Shown in pieces: positions 47,401 through 58,235 of a stretch of DNA of 64,000 nucleotides. Below the pieces are notes generated by a model that was not told where the DNA came from, ran no database searches, and saw only the letters and a program-made list of their open reading frames with translations. Position numbers and translations under genes: made by a program. Positions within the stretch are counted from its first letter, which is position 1. Every line of letters begins with the position of its first letter. The stretch comes from Pyrocephalus nanus (lineage: Eukaryota; Chordata; Aves; Passeriformes; Tyrannidae). Where the stretch lies: positions 29,618,977 to 29,682,976 of the forward strand of contig CM076259.1 of assembly GCA_038380795.1 (NCBI GenBank), in the 5' to 3' direction.

Positions 47401-49560
47401 ATTGATGGTCAGGCCCTATTGCTTCTAAAGGAGGAACATCTCATGAGTGCCATGAACATCAAGCTGGGACCAGCTCTCAAGATCTGTGCCAAGATCAATG
47501 TCCTCAAGGAGACCTAACAGCTCTGAAGCCAGAGGTCTCATGTTTGCTCTGACCCTAGGGCAGCTGCCAGTTTTGGAGCATCCTGCTGGAGCAGGGAAGA
47601 ATGGAACAGTCCCCTGTGGTCTTGCATTCAAGAAGAATGAGAAGGAATTTAACTGATTGAAATTGCCATGCACAAGCCCATGTTTTGGTCTCTTAATGGT
47701 GCTATGAGGTTGAGGAGAAGTGTCACCTGGGGCCTTTAAACAACTTTCCTTCTTACTGATTTTGAATATGACTCCCCTATATACCACATAAAGCTGTGAA
47801 GGGGATCTCTTTCTGTCTTAGAAGACTTCTGAAAGGGAACTGCCCTAACCCGTGTTTGCCATGGCAGGTCTGCTAGATACTAGTTTTGAATATCACTGCC
47901 AGAACTTGGGACACAAGGAGAGCTGGCCCAACATGGACATTGGGAGCATCTGTGCTTGGGGTTTTATGAAGGGTAACTAGAAAATTCTGAGTGACAGAGG
48001 TGGACAAAGAAGAATTTGAGCAAAAGGGATGCTGCTTTTCCACTTTTGAAAATACCTAGGCTGCTCATGAACTGGGTTTAATAGCCATTCCAGCACACAT
48101 ACCAAACCTGAAGGCCTATGGCAATAGGGGCTGTTATGTCTTCAGTCTGCATGTCTACAGGAGACAGTAAAGCTAAAGTGTTATGGCAGCTGTTCACTCC
48201 AGGTGCTCCTCTCAGAACCAGACAGAGGATTTTTCCTGAGTGCTCATGACAAAGCGATGGGAAAGTCGAAGGGGAGGGAGATTGTCTAATATTAGGGAAC
48301 CTTGCAGCACTAGGTTTGTCTTCCCATTGTGCTAGGGCATAATTTTCAGATCCAAAGGAGTCTCCAGAAACACCAAGGCTCTTTGTGAAATTGGGCTGGT
48401 TTGTTTTTTTTTTTTTTGTGTGTGTGTGCGTGTTTTCTTACCAATTTGTATTCTTTTTGTGTCTATCTTCATTATCCTCAGGAGAGCTTATGGGACAAAA
48501 TTTAAGCTGGCAGGATTGTACTGCCTGCCCAAGGCTTTTTTTGTTTTTTTGTTTGTTTGGTTGGTTTTTTTGTTATAAAACAAATATTTCTCTTCCTCAG
48601 TTAAAAAACTGAACACACCCCACAACAACCGAATACTAATTCTTTAATGTTACTTCTCATTTCTAAAGGATAGAAGTTATGTTATAGACCAAGTTCCTCC
48701 TATTCAGCTCCTCCAGGTTTGAGCTTTTGGCTTTTTTTTAAGGACCAGATGTGGTATTCTGAAGTTTTGTAAGCAAATTGCCAAAGGTGAAAACCTGGGC
48801 AGAGTTCTTCTCTTCCAGAAGCACCTCTGCTTCAAACAAACAGGCAAAAACCCCGGAAGAATCACACAAACTATGAAGAGTTAAGTGCCCTCTAGAGCCA
48901 AATACCTGAAAGCAAGATGGTGTTATAAACCATATGTCTTGGCTTTTCTGTTTTTAGAAGTTTCACGTGAGTATTTGAGTGAAACATAAGACTGTTTTGT
49001 GTGGAAAGCATCTACTGTTGCAGAAAAGCTGTAGTGACATGGGAGAAGGCCTAATAGCACAGGTAGGAAAACATTAGAGATCTTTGGAATGGGCTCTTGA
49101 CCCCTCTTAGAAAAAGAGAGGAACGTGCTAGTAGATGGATAAAATGTGGCAGGAGCTTCCCTGCATTCCTAACTATACTGCTGGATCTCTTTCATTACAT
49201 CCTTGTTCTTGGGAGAGAAGACTTCTGTGGCTTCATGAATGAAAATAGGCCCCAAGGAAGCTGCCTATGCTTGCTTGCACCCTGATAACACTATTTGGTC
49301 CAATGTAATCTGGGGGCAGGGAAGGGGGAGGTTAGAATCAGCAATCAGCAGAGGAAGTGTGCCCTTAAACCATTTACCCCTTAGCAGGTGGGGTGTGATA
49401 GAACTGTTCAGTTTGACCCTTGGCAGGGTGGGCAGACAGCTAGCCTGCAAGTGTTACTAGCTACTTCTGAGGACAGAATTTTATTTCAGTCAAAAGGGAA
49501 GGCTTCCCTTCTTCATTTCATGTTCACTGTTCTTAATAAAAAGATGCTTGATCAGGCTTT
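35436..49560 (+). CDS. PHC1: Polyhomeotic-like protein 1 (PRC1 subunit), complete
   Basis: Chromatin silencer of canonical Polycomb repressive complex 1, acting in the nucleus. Coding exons: 35484-35597, 36186-36296, 37474-37551, 38311-38460, 39404-39559, 40451-40949, 41270-42030, 43613-43760, 43870-44078, 44672-44786, 45364-45472, 46143-46293, 46809-47040, 47363-47517 (TAA). These total 2988 bp, or 995 residues; I recall about 1004 for human. The start METESEQNSNSTSG is preceded by CACC, a good Kozak context. Domains: Ser/Thr/Gln-rich N-terminus; Gln-rich block in the 761-bp exon (residues about 370-623); HD1-type segment before EGAEPFP (about 715-745); FCS zinc finger with CEYC and FCSMTC (about 791-816); basic RVRRRGPRRSSS stretch; C-terminal SAM domain from W931 to the end, used for head-to-tail polymerisation. 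Homology is strong throughout and nothing looks broken. The 3' UTR runs to about 49560. Confidence 0.97.
38073..38114 (+). other. PHC1: Candidate 42-bp cassette exon inside a PHC1 intron
   Basis: An open 14-codon segment (LHANSDTQAQHTNE) sits between a TTATTGCAG acceptor and a GTTAGT donor. It lies in the intron between exons 37474-37551 and 38311-38460. Both neighbours end and start at codon boundaries, so inclusion keeps the frame and inserts 14 residues between TTTTQAS and INLATTSAAQ. In the human protein as I remember it these two stretches are adjacent. The Gln/Thr/Ser/Asn composition matches the surrounding PHC1 linker. Confidence 0.4.
41270..42030 (+). CDS. PHC1: Large Gln-rich exon of PHC1
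   Basis: The largest PHC1 exon here, 761 bp. It encodes YTQIQPHSLI followed by CAG/CAA tracts of up to seven Gln, then a Pro/Gln/Ala-rich stretch ending AAFYMQSVQLP. The Gln runs use mixed CAG and CAA codons, which reduces repeat instability. The longest run is shorter than the roughly 15 Gln I recall in human PHC1. The repeat also makes long accidental open frames in other frames (Ala/Ser/Pro-rich on plus, Leu- or Ala-rich on minus). Confidence 0.9.
42968..43110 (-). mobile_element. CR1 LINE 3' fragment (antisense) in a PHC1 intron
   Basis: It begins TCATAGAATCATAAATG and continues 'GTTGGAAAGGACC', 'ATCTAGTTCCAACCCC' and 'GGCCTTGAACAGCTCC', the reverse complement of an avian CR1 3' end. It is short and non-coding, in the intron before the exon at 43613. 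The right boundary is approximate. Confidence 0.88.
43519..43541 (+). repeat. Run of 23 T residues upstream of a PHC1 acceptor
   Basis: A pure T tract ends about 70 bp before the acceptor of the PHC1 exon at 43613. It is too distant to be the core polypyrimidine tract and is probably an ordinary mononucleotide microsatellite. Confidence 0.9.
49535..49540 (+). terminator. PHC1: Poly(A) signal AATAAA of PHC1
   Basis: AATAAA lies about 2.0 kb after the PHC1 stop codon (47515-47517), followed by TG-rich sequence, so the 3' UTR would run from 47518 to about 49560. An earlier, non-canonical site cannot be excluded. Confidence 0.6.
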
Positions 49561-49924
49561 GCATGTCTGGCTGCTTTTTAACCCCCCTCCTGAACCTGAA
49601 CGTTAATCGAGTCTTTGATGAGTACAACCTTCATCACAAAGTTACTTTTGATTTTTGTTGCTGCAGAAGAATACAGAGCATCATCTGTCCATCCATAACT
49701 ACTTGAGCTTTTAAAGTTTCAGTTTTGAAAGATGTGCATAGCCTTCCCTCTTAAGCCCTAGGCGAACTGGAGTGAAATGTGGCAGCAAAAACCATGGACT
49801 AACAAAAACAGATTCGTTGCCGGCAAGAGTAGTTCAGGCACAAGGCACCATCTTTCAGCTTTGGGTAAGAAAGATACTTTGGCACCAAAGCAAGCTCCTG
49901 TTACATCAGCACAACACTTCACGA

Positions 49925-52378
49925 GGTTTTTTTGGTCACTTTATTTTTGAAAGTTTCTTTTGTACAAAAAAAATTACCTTAAACACCACCATGAAAAACA
50001 GTTACAACAGACTTCCTATTTTTCCCATGTTGTGAGAAAGACTGAGACTGTAACAAAGGTCAAAGAAAGCAGGAATTGTTTGCCCACTTTAAACCCAGCA
50101 AAAAAGCAGGGCTACCCCTCTTCTCTCAATGTCGTTGTTCAGACAGCATTAAAAATACATGAATCTTGTCTGTACTCTGCTGATACCAGCAGTGGCTTGC
50201 TTATTCACAGTCTCTGCCCTCAAGACTGAGGGCAGTTCTCCTGCCAGTCCACAATAGGGTAGAAGGGGATTGCTCAGAGTGTAGCCTCTCAAATAAAAAG
50301 CAATTAAGAATCAAGGTGCCAAGTTCCAGAAGGTTCCCCTTAAGTCTATAACTCAGCTGTACCTGCTTTTCACCAGGGCCCCAAGAGAAGATCTTTCTCA
50401 CTCCCAGACATTGGCAGTATGTAAGTACCATCTGCACAGGGCAAGTGTATTAAGACTGGCCTTCACCATGCTTAAGGGGACAGTGATTTATGAAAGTTGA
50501 CCAAGTGCGTGCAAGAGTCCCTTATGCAGTTTTCAATGTGTTACCATTCTTATCCTGGGCTTCTGTGGTTCCTATTATACAAAAATAAATTCTGATAGCT
50601 TCACAGGAAAACCCTCTGCCAACCAAGGAACTTCTGGCAAGCATGAAATCACAATGCTGACAGTGACTGAGCTATGTGGGCAGTCACCTTGGGAAGCTTG
50701 TATCAGAATTCAAATGGCAGCTACCTGTCTCATTTTGTCTTGATGTCAGTTTCAGCAAATGTTCCTTTTCCTTAGTAGCACATCGTTTCCTTATGCTTCT
50801 CAACGATTGAGAAGACAGAGACAATATTTTGACTGAAGTCATGAGACTATTTAATTCCTATATTCTTTTAGCAGTGCCCCTCCCCAGTCTGAGAGGCTGG
50901 CATGTATCCCTTTACAGCTGTTGAAGGAAACCAGTGCATACTTCTCAATACTTTGCCATTAGTAAAACAAAAGACTGCACAGGTGCTAATGCCTCTTCCG
51001 CCCCCAGAGTCTGGCATAGAGCACTCTGTGCCAGTTATGCCAGCAGAAACTGTGTAACAGTACAGAAGCTAGAAAAGCTGAAAATGCATTCAAAGAAAAA
51101 TAATTCCAGTGTAAACCCTAGGGAAAAAAAATGAAAAAAAAAAAAAAAAAAGACAAAATATCCCTTTTACAGTGTCAGCTGTTTCAGCCCATGGCCTTTT
51201 TCCCTTCCCCTTTCTGTACCTATCCATGGCCCTTTTTTCCTCTCACTGATTCATCTCCCATTCCTGCTCAGTGCTGAACACTCAGATTGCTTTGTTGTTG
51301 TCTTAACTCTCAGCACTTCTCTCCCAGCTCTGCTGCATTTTTAAAAACCTAAACCAGCATTATATTTGTAAGACACATCATCAGGGACCAGTGCTGTTCA
51401 CATCCAGAGGCATCCATGGGACTTGACACACCGGCGACAGGAGAAACAGTGTAAAGAAAATCAGAAGTGAGAGAAGGAGAACTGGCTGGGAGGCACCCGG
51501 CTAAACAAGCACTGGGAAGATGGGGAGAAAAGAACTCGGTGTGGAAAGCCTATCACATTGGTAGCAAGTGGTCATCCCGTTCTTCAGACTCCTCGCCCAG
51601 CTGGTCGTCCCCCACGCCGCGGTACGCGGCTGGCGCGTTTCGAGGCTTGGATCGGCACACAAAGTCACAGCCATCCTACGAGCACAGGACATGGCACCAG
51701 CATCAGACTCTGAAACTAGCTCAGCATCCAAAGCAAAGCAGCTCCTGGGACTTCTCTTTTGCTAAGGTATTATGCCTATTGCTGTGCTACCTAAGATGTA
51801 CCCAACACTTTGTCTTGACACAGAAACATCCTGCTCGGTCCTGAAAGCTCTGGGCATATTGATTAACAGTGTGCAGCAACATCAGGCCAAGGCAAGCATG
51901 AGGTATAAATGGCACTGCCTACAGTGACCAAGGGAGGGTTTCAGGGGGGTTAGACATGAGTATTTCACAGTTCACAGGTGAACATTTCTCTCTGGAAAGC
52001 ACTAACCCCTAATAAGCATGTGTCCTGGTTTGTTATGTTGCAGTTGCAGGATAGTGGCAGGGAATCAGTCTTGGCAAGGATTCAAAAATAGAATACTCAA
52101 GAGAAATGAAACAGATATCCTCTTCTACTTCAAGATACATCACTCTGACAGTAGGTCTACCCCAGAGACACAGTCTGCCATTTTCTCCTAATACAGGGGC
52201 CAGGCTGGGAATACATAGGGATTTTCACTCACCGCCACCAAATTGCCCAGATCTTGCCAGAAGGCAAAGTGAGGAAACTGCTCCATGCCCTTTGCTCCCA
52301 CTACGAGGCGCTGGTAGAGGAACCCACCAATGATGTAGACTGCAATCAGTGAGGCAAACCTGGAAGGCAGAATTAAAA

Positions 52379-52409
<31 letters not shown>

Positions 52410-55400
52410 ATAAATAAATCAATCAAAGCTAAGGAAATCCTATAGACAATCTCTCCCAAGCCAGCTACCTTCCTCATACCGGCATTAGAACAAGTATCTG
52501 AGCACCACTTAAGAGCAGAGCTATAAATAGAAAACAGACCACAGAAGGTCCCCAAATTATCGATCTGCTAGTATAAATCTTTTGGCAGCATTATGTGAAG
52601 CAGTGCCTCTAAGCACACAGATAATGAGTCAAGACTCCTGATCTGAATTCTGAGCTCTAGCAAAGAGCCATTATACATTTTTAGGAAGTCACATCTCCAT
52701 GTTTTAAGTGTCTGTAAGCTATGAAGGAGACTGTTTACAGGGAACAGAGCAGCCCTGCTCTTGCTTTGAGCAAGATCTTTTGTCCAAAAAGCTCAGAGGC
52801 ATAGTAACATCTAATGGTGGCTGTGGGTAGGTATACTACAATTAGTTAATCTACTACAGCATTTGTGAGGTTTCTAAATAGCACTGGAGATTATGGGCTA
52901 GGCACAAACAGCTCTTCAAGTGACTCACGTGATCAGCAGAATGGAGCCAACGCTGAGGTGGGAATTCTCAGCTGGACAAGCCACACTGCTGTCCATCTCA
53001 AAGAGGTAGAAACACTCCTGCTCCTTTTCCCGCTCTTCAGAAATAATGCTGAATGAACTCTGCAATTTGTGAAAAGTTAAGTCATGTGAAAACATGCCCA
53101 GGCACATTGAACTTCACCAGGAGACAGTTCTATCACTGCTGGTGCAGCTAGGCAACAGATACTGGAGGACACCTCGCTGCCCCCTCAAAGCCCTTCTGCT
53201 TACAAACAACTACTCGTCTGGCAGCCTCCTGATCCTCTCCCACCTCATATGTCACTCACCGCTGTAACTCCCCGCTTGCAAGAAATCATTATCACAGCTC
53301 GTCTCTTCTCACCACTGCAGTGAGTGCCATATGAATCACCTCCTTTATAAATCAGCATGATCCAGTCACCTGCCAGGAGAGAAACCCACAGACTGCAAAT
53401 CCAGATCAGGAGGCAAAAGGCAGCTGCTGAGTAAGAAAAGTGTCGAGCGGAATCTTACTTCCATTGAAGACCTGGGTTTCATTGATTCTTCCTATCACTG
53501 TGGTCTTTCCGTTCTGCTTATCTGTTTGCACCAGGCCACCATAATCGTGCGAGGTGCTGTTGACCTCCCTGCACACCCTGAATTGGTAGACGTAGTTTTC
53601 CGTTTTGCCTTTCTCCACAGTCACGTTAAACCTGCAGCAGGGAAAGGACAGAACAGACAACCCACTGGATTACAAAGAACAATTCTCAGAGCAGCAGGCA
53701 CTTCAGACCTGCAAGAATCAGAGCCCATACAGATGGGGGAGCCCATTTTGCAGTCTTACCCCAAATTTTCCCCTCCTCCTGGCCCAAGGGCAGGCACTGC
53801 ACAGCCCCGAGGCCTGCAGGGTGTTGTACTGTACCTCATGTGGCTCAGAGGCTCCAGTTTCTTCAGCAGGGCTCTTTCCATTTGTGACTCACTGCTTTCA
53901 TCACCAATCACATCACAGCTTCTCTCTTCAGACTGCTCAGCCCCCGATACAGCCAGGGCCATAAAGACCAGCAGCAAGGCAGAGGTATGGCAAGGTGATG
54001 ACATCCTGTACACAAGCCACAGAGAGCACAGAGGATTAACTGTTTCAGCTCCCTGAAAATTAACTTCAGGGTCATGGAGTCAATGATTAGCCACTTCCTC
54101 AGTCCTGACTGCAAAAAGGAGAAGTTGAAGTCTAGAAACAATTCACAGTTCCCCAGAGACACTAAATCTGAGTCTGTTGCATGGCTAAAGGCAATTCACT
54201 GGGCCCACTTGGGGCTCTTTTCTGAATTTTCCCTTGGGACCTCCAAAAGTTTTGCTGCTGAGCACACTAATTAGCTGCCAGACCAGAGTCCAGGCTGAAC
54301 ACTGGAGTAATTTTCAGGCATAAACCACTGTTATTGCATTGCACCGAGAAGCCAGTCAGCAGAAAATTATTTATCAGGCCTCTAATCAATCCTCTTCAAC
54401 AGATCTCATGTAGAGAGCTCACAGGAAAGACCCATTGTGATTAGTCAGGCTCTGTTCAAGTGCCTTAATCTTAATAATTATCTTTCTAGTACTACTTTAG
54501 CTGAGAATCTGAAAGTGTTTAATAATGCTAAGCTGCAATTTAACATAAGTTTTCTTCCGTTTACACAAGGGAAAGAGGAAAGCAAGACATCCTGTGTGAG
54601 ATCCAGGCAACGAAGCTGTAATGAAGATGATAATAATAATAATAAAATCTAGAAGACCTGGCTTTCAGGTTCATGCTAAAGTCACACACAAAACATTCAA
54701 TGATCGCACCAGCCAACCAGAGCAGATTTTGGTAAAGCCCCACGTGCTGACGGAAGGCAGCCAGCAGACCCTCAATTAAATAATCGCCCGGCTGCAGACA
54801 GGCACAGAGCCCATCTGACGGAACCCAGTGTTTTCCCCGCACCCCTGCCCGACACTGCCGAGCCGGGGCTCTGCTCGCCGCGGGGGCCAGGCGCCAACAC
54901 GAGGTCAGAAACGCCTAAACCCCCGAATCCATCGGGTGGGAAGGAACCACAGCGGGTCACTCGGTCCAACCTCCTCGCACAAGCAGGGCCGTCCTAGAGC
55001 ACAACGCACAGGATGGCGTCCAGGCGGCTCTGGAATATCCCCAGCGAGGGAAACCCGGTAGCCTCCCTGGGCAGCCTGTTCCCCTGCGCGCTCGCTGAAA
55101 GGAGGAAGCCCGTGACATGAGGGCTCGTGACTCGTCTCTCCCGAGGCCAAAGGCAGGTCCCTGCCCCCACCACTGGACACGGCTGCTCCCGGGAACCCGC
55201 CGCGCGGCGCCGGGAGCGACTCCGGACAGTCCTCCCGGTCGCTGCCCCGCGGCTCCCCTTTGCTGTGCCCCACTCCGCTCCGCACCGTCCCAGCCCCAGC
55301 CCCGCGCACCCACCTGCGGCCGCCCCCGCGTCCTCCCCGCCGCGCACGGGCACAGGCGCCGCCGCCCGTAGGGAAGAGAGACCCGCGTGTCACGGGTATC
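49925..55400 (-). CDS. M6PR: Cation-dependent mannose-6-phosphate receptor, complete
   Basis: Carries mannose-6-phosphate-tagged hydrolases from the trans-Golgi to endosomes. Coding exons in transcription order: 54004-53835 (the exon starts at 54005), 53631-53459, 53369-53260, 53059-52929, 52359-52233, 51675-51553 (TGA). These total 834 bp, or 277 residues, which is the human length as I recall it. Features: signal peptide [20 protein letters not shown]; luminal lectin domain with six or more Cys (RSCDV, RVCRE, THCSG, MISCK, QECFY, VACPA); N-glycosylation sequons (NVT, NST, NET); one transmembrane segment about residues 187-210 ([19 protein letters not shown]). The tail has the FW diaromatic sorting motif (HFAFWQDL), Cys residues near the palmitoylation site (GCDFVC) and a terminal acidic dileucine signal ([13 protein letters not shown]) that binds GGA adaptors. 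A non-coding first exon probably ends at 55314, minus strand, at GGCCGCAG|GTGGGT. All sorting signals are intact. Confidence 0.97.
49940..49945 (-). terminator. M6PR: Poly(A) signal of M6PR (AATAAA on the minus strand)
   Basis: TTTATT on the plus strand reads AATAAA for M6PR, about 1.6 kb beyond its stop codon at 51553. Cleavage would fall near 49920-49930. That leaves about 0.4 kb between the convergent 3' ends of PHC1 and M6PR. Confidence 0.55.
51136..51151. repeat. A-rich tract in the M6PR 3' UTR
   Basis: Long A runs broken by single G or T residues occupy about 51123-51151; in the M6PR transcript this reads as a U-rich stretch. It is simple sequence with no other recognisable element. 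Confidence 0.8.
52377..52424. repeat. Tetranucleotide microsatellite (ACTA/AATA)n next to an M6PR splice acceptor
   Basis: About seven CTAA units followed by AAAT and CAAT units. On the M6PR strand it reads as TTAG repeats and lies roughly 20 bp upstream of the acceptor of the exon at 52359-52233, where the branch point and pyrimidine tract should be. Confidence 0.9.
54905..55095 (-). mobile_element. Diverged CR1 LINE fragment (antisense) in M6PR intron 1
   Basis: Blocks such as 'GGTCCAACCTCC', 'GGCTCTGGAATATCCCCAG' and 'CCTCCCTGGGCAGCCTGTTCC' match the reverse complement of the avian CR1 3' region. The copy is unusually CpG-rich, probably because it sits at the edge of an unmethylated island. 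Boundaries are approximate. Confidence 0.65.
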
Positions 55401-55740
55401 CCATGCTGGGCACGGACGACACCGGCCTCCTCCGCGTCCCGGCCGGCTCCCTCGCCCGCCCCGCCAGCCGGAAGGAGCGTGGCGGAACTGGCGCTGCCGC
55501 CAATGGGAGTCCAGGAGCCGCCGGGATCGCCCGCCCAGGAGCGGCCCCGCAGCGAATGGAGCGCGGCGGGGAGTGCCGGGCTGCGCCGGGCCCCGCCCAC
55601 TTCCCTCCACCACCCAATGGGCGGGGCAGGCTGTGCCTGGCCCCGCCCCCTATCGCTTCCCGTCCAATGAGCGGCGAGGGCCGGCGGAAAGGGCGAGTCC
55701 TCAGGCGGGGCCGGCCCTTTGGAGGCAGCGGGATGCAGTG
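55100..55740 (-). promoter_or_regulatory. M6PR: CpG island / promoter of M6PR with three CCAAT boxes
   Basis: CpG-dense sequence with GC boxes and three NF-Y-type CCAAT boxes on the plus strand: 55500-55504 (CCAATGG), 55614-55618 (CCAATGG) and 55664-55668 (CCAATGA). A strong minus-strand donor at 55314 marks the end of the likely non-coding exon 1, so transcription probably begins between about 55350 and 55480. NF-Y boxes work in either orientation. Whether the island also fires to the right is unknown. Confidence 0.65.
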
Positions 55741-57476
55741 GGATGCAGTCACAATCCGTGGGGTCGCTGGGCTCCCGGCTGGAAGCTACCTCATCCCAAT
55801 GCGTTGTGGCTTTCCCAGCTGGAAGTTGCGCTTTCCCCTCTTCTGTCCCCCGTACAGCAGCAGGCAGGCTTCTCGGCGGCACCGCTCCCCGTGCTGCCGC
55901 TGCCGGAGGCGGTGGTGGTCCAGCAGTTTGTCCTGGCGCTTTGCCTCCCCACCGGGTGCCTCCAGGGTGTTAAACGAGCGAGGAGTCTAGACCAGTTCAC
56001 AAAAATGCTTTGTGGCCTCGATCCTTCTGATTTTGTCCCCACTTTGTGTCTCTGTGGTAGACCCTCTCCAGTACGTTCGTGTTTTGTTATACTTTAGAAT
56101 CAAGGTGTCTCTCACAGCTCCTGCAAGTTTTGCCACTGCAGAGGAATTCCAGGTCCAGCTGATAGTGCTCAAGGGTGGTGGACTTGAGCGTCTTGGGTGT
56201 GATTCATAACGCTATAAATTATTTGAGACTGGCCCATTTAAAGGACATTTATCTCCTTAAGTCATGCTCCCACTGCAATGATTAGAGAGTCCACTTTCAA
56301 GGGGTCTGTTGCTGGAAGGGACAGATATTCCTTGTCAGACTTCTGAGGCTTTTGTATCTTTTACTTAAGAAAGAAATGTGGTGTTTAGTGAACTTAGCAA
56401 CATGCTAGAGAAGCCACTTGTTTGAGATAACTTTTGAAGGTTTCCCCATGGTATGCTGCTCCAGCAGTGGAGAACTGGGGAAGGAGCATTGTTGGCTCCT
56501 GGAAAACTGATTTAGTCCTGCTGTGATTCGACTGGGAGTATGGCACAGCTGCAGAAGTGAGACTTATTTATTCACACTTAGCTATTAACTGTGTGTTGCC
56601 TGCCCACCTCCTACGGTGTGACTGCTCCCTCTCTATTTCCTGTTGAAACTAAGAATTCAACTTACTACTGATATTTGAGAAAAAAATGGTAAACCACATC
56701 AAAATAGAGCTCTTAATTCTTTCTTGCAAGCCTTTGCTTCTCCAATTCTTCAAAAATAGCACTGTCTTTTTGGTCACTCTGGCCCTACAGGCAGCCTGCA
56801 GGGCCTTTTCCCCTTGGTCTTGGCACTTAGGCTGTGTCTGAATCCTGTTGGCTTCTTTTCAGCCACACAGATTGTATTCCTAGCTAAGTTGTCCTTGTGA
56901 GTGTAGGAGCTCTCTGGGCTTGAGAGCTCTCTTTAGACTTCTGCATTATCCACTCAAAGCATTCAGGAGAGACTTTCTTCCTCTTCATGCTGTCTTCTGC
57001 CTTCCCCTTCCCTTCAAGCACAGACTCCCTATCTTGCTGTCTACAGGCTCTACGCAGGATTGGAAGGAATTCTGTGGGTGCCACATGCTACTCTTACAGG
57101 CAAGTGGAGAAATTTGCAGAAATATCTGATTCACGCCTTCCTAAACGTGTGCATTGTAACAAATTGGCCACAACACTGTATCAAACTAAGCATCCTCCCA
57201 TGCAATCATTTCTCAAATTTAGAGCATGTCACCAGGACGCATAACAATCAATCCTGTTGGGAGTAGCAGTCATTTCAACTACTTTGTTGAGAATGCCCAA
57301 ACAATTCTGGTAAACTGCATGTACTCTGCTGTGCTGAAGATGTGCACCCTGAGCCTGGCAAATATCCCCATTCTGAGCATGAAATGGAAAGGATCAGAAT
57401 CTGGATTAAAACAAAAATCAGCCAACCATGTGGCTAAGAGGTTTCTCAGGATGCTAGAAGCATCAGTAGTCCCAAC
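55740..57476. other. Intergenic region with no recognised gene
   Basis: GC content falls back to background after about 56000. I see no exon chain, RNA gene or named repeat. The long open frames at 55100-56100 on both strands follow the CpG island composition and are not protein-like. Confidence 0.5.
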
Positions 57477-57740
57477 CATAGAATCAAAGAATCTTTTAGG
57501 CTGGAAAAGGCCCTTAAGATCACCGAGTTCAACCATTAACCTGACACTTCAAAGCCCACCACTTAACCATGTCCCTAAGCTTCACACCTGCATCTTTTTT
57601 AAAAACTTTCAGAGATGGTGATGCAACCACTTTCCTGGACAGCTGTCCCAGTGCTTGATAATCCTTTTGCTCAAGAAATTTTTCCCAACATCCAATCTAA
57701 ACCTTCCGCAGTGCAACTTGAACTATTTCATCAGTGGTCA
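57477..57740 (-). mobile_element. CR1 LINE 3' fragment (antisense)
   Basis: It begins CCATAGAATCAAAGAATC, then 'GGCTGGAAAAGGCCC', 'AAGATCACCGAGTTCAACC' and 'TTTCCCAACATCCAATCTAAACC', all typical of a CR1 3' end in reverse complement. The right boundary is approximate. Confidence 0.88.
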
Positions 57741-57780
57741 GTACTTCAAAAGAAAAGTATCCTTTCCTGTTATTGCTGAC

Positions 57781-58235
57781 CACAGAGTCACTAAATGATT
57801 GCGTTGGGAAGGGATTTCTCAAGGTCTTATGGTCCAAGCCCCTGTTCAAGACAGGCCATCTACAGCCTGGTCCACCTACAAACCAGGACTGTGTCCAGAC
57901 AACTCTCTATTGAGGGAGGCACCTCAGCCTTTCTGGCCGACCTCTGTCAGTGTTTGATCACTCCCACAGTAAAAAAGTGTTTCCTGACGTTCAGAGAGAA
58001 CACCTTCTGTGCCCATTGCTTCTTGTCCTGTCACTGGGCACCACTAAAAAGAGTTTGACTCTTCTTGTACCCTTCCTTCAGGAATTTATATACATTAATT
58101 AGATGCTCTCCAAGATGTCTCTTCTTCAGGCTAAACAGTCCCAGATCTCTCAGCCTTTCCTCATAGGAGTTGCTGCTTTTTGTGGCTCTTTGCTAGACTG
58201 TCTCCAGCATGTCCATATCTCTCTCATACTGATCC
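57781..58235 (-). mobile_element. Second CR1 LINE 3' fragment (antisense)
   Basis: This copy starts about 40 bp after the previous one: 'AAATGATTGCGTTGGGAAGG', 'AAAAGTGTTTCCTGACGTTC', 'TTCTTCAGGCTAAACAGTCC' and 'CTCTCAGCCTTTCCTCATAG', the conserved CR1 3' blocks in reverse order. It is the longest CR1 copy here but still heavily 5'-truncated, with no intact reverse transcriptase. Confidence 0.9.

Noticed and set aside
52021..52060. TGTCCTGGTTTGTTATGTTGC, resembling an avian ERV LTR start
   Set aside because: Similarity stops after about ten bases, and no LTR body, TATA box or closing CA follows. It lies in an M6PR intron.
54905..56097. Open frames of 325 (minus), 287 (plus) and 236 (plus) codons near the M6PR promoter
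   Set aside because: Same CpG-island composition effect; part of the minus frame reads through a CR1 fragment. No start context, homology or splice structure supports them.
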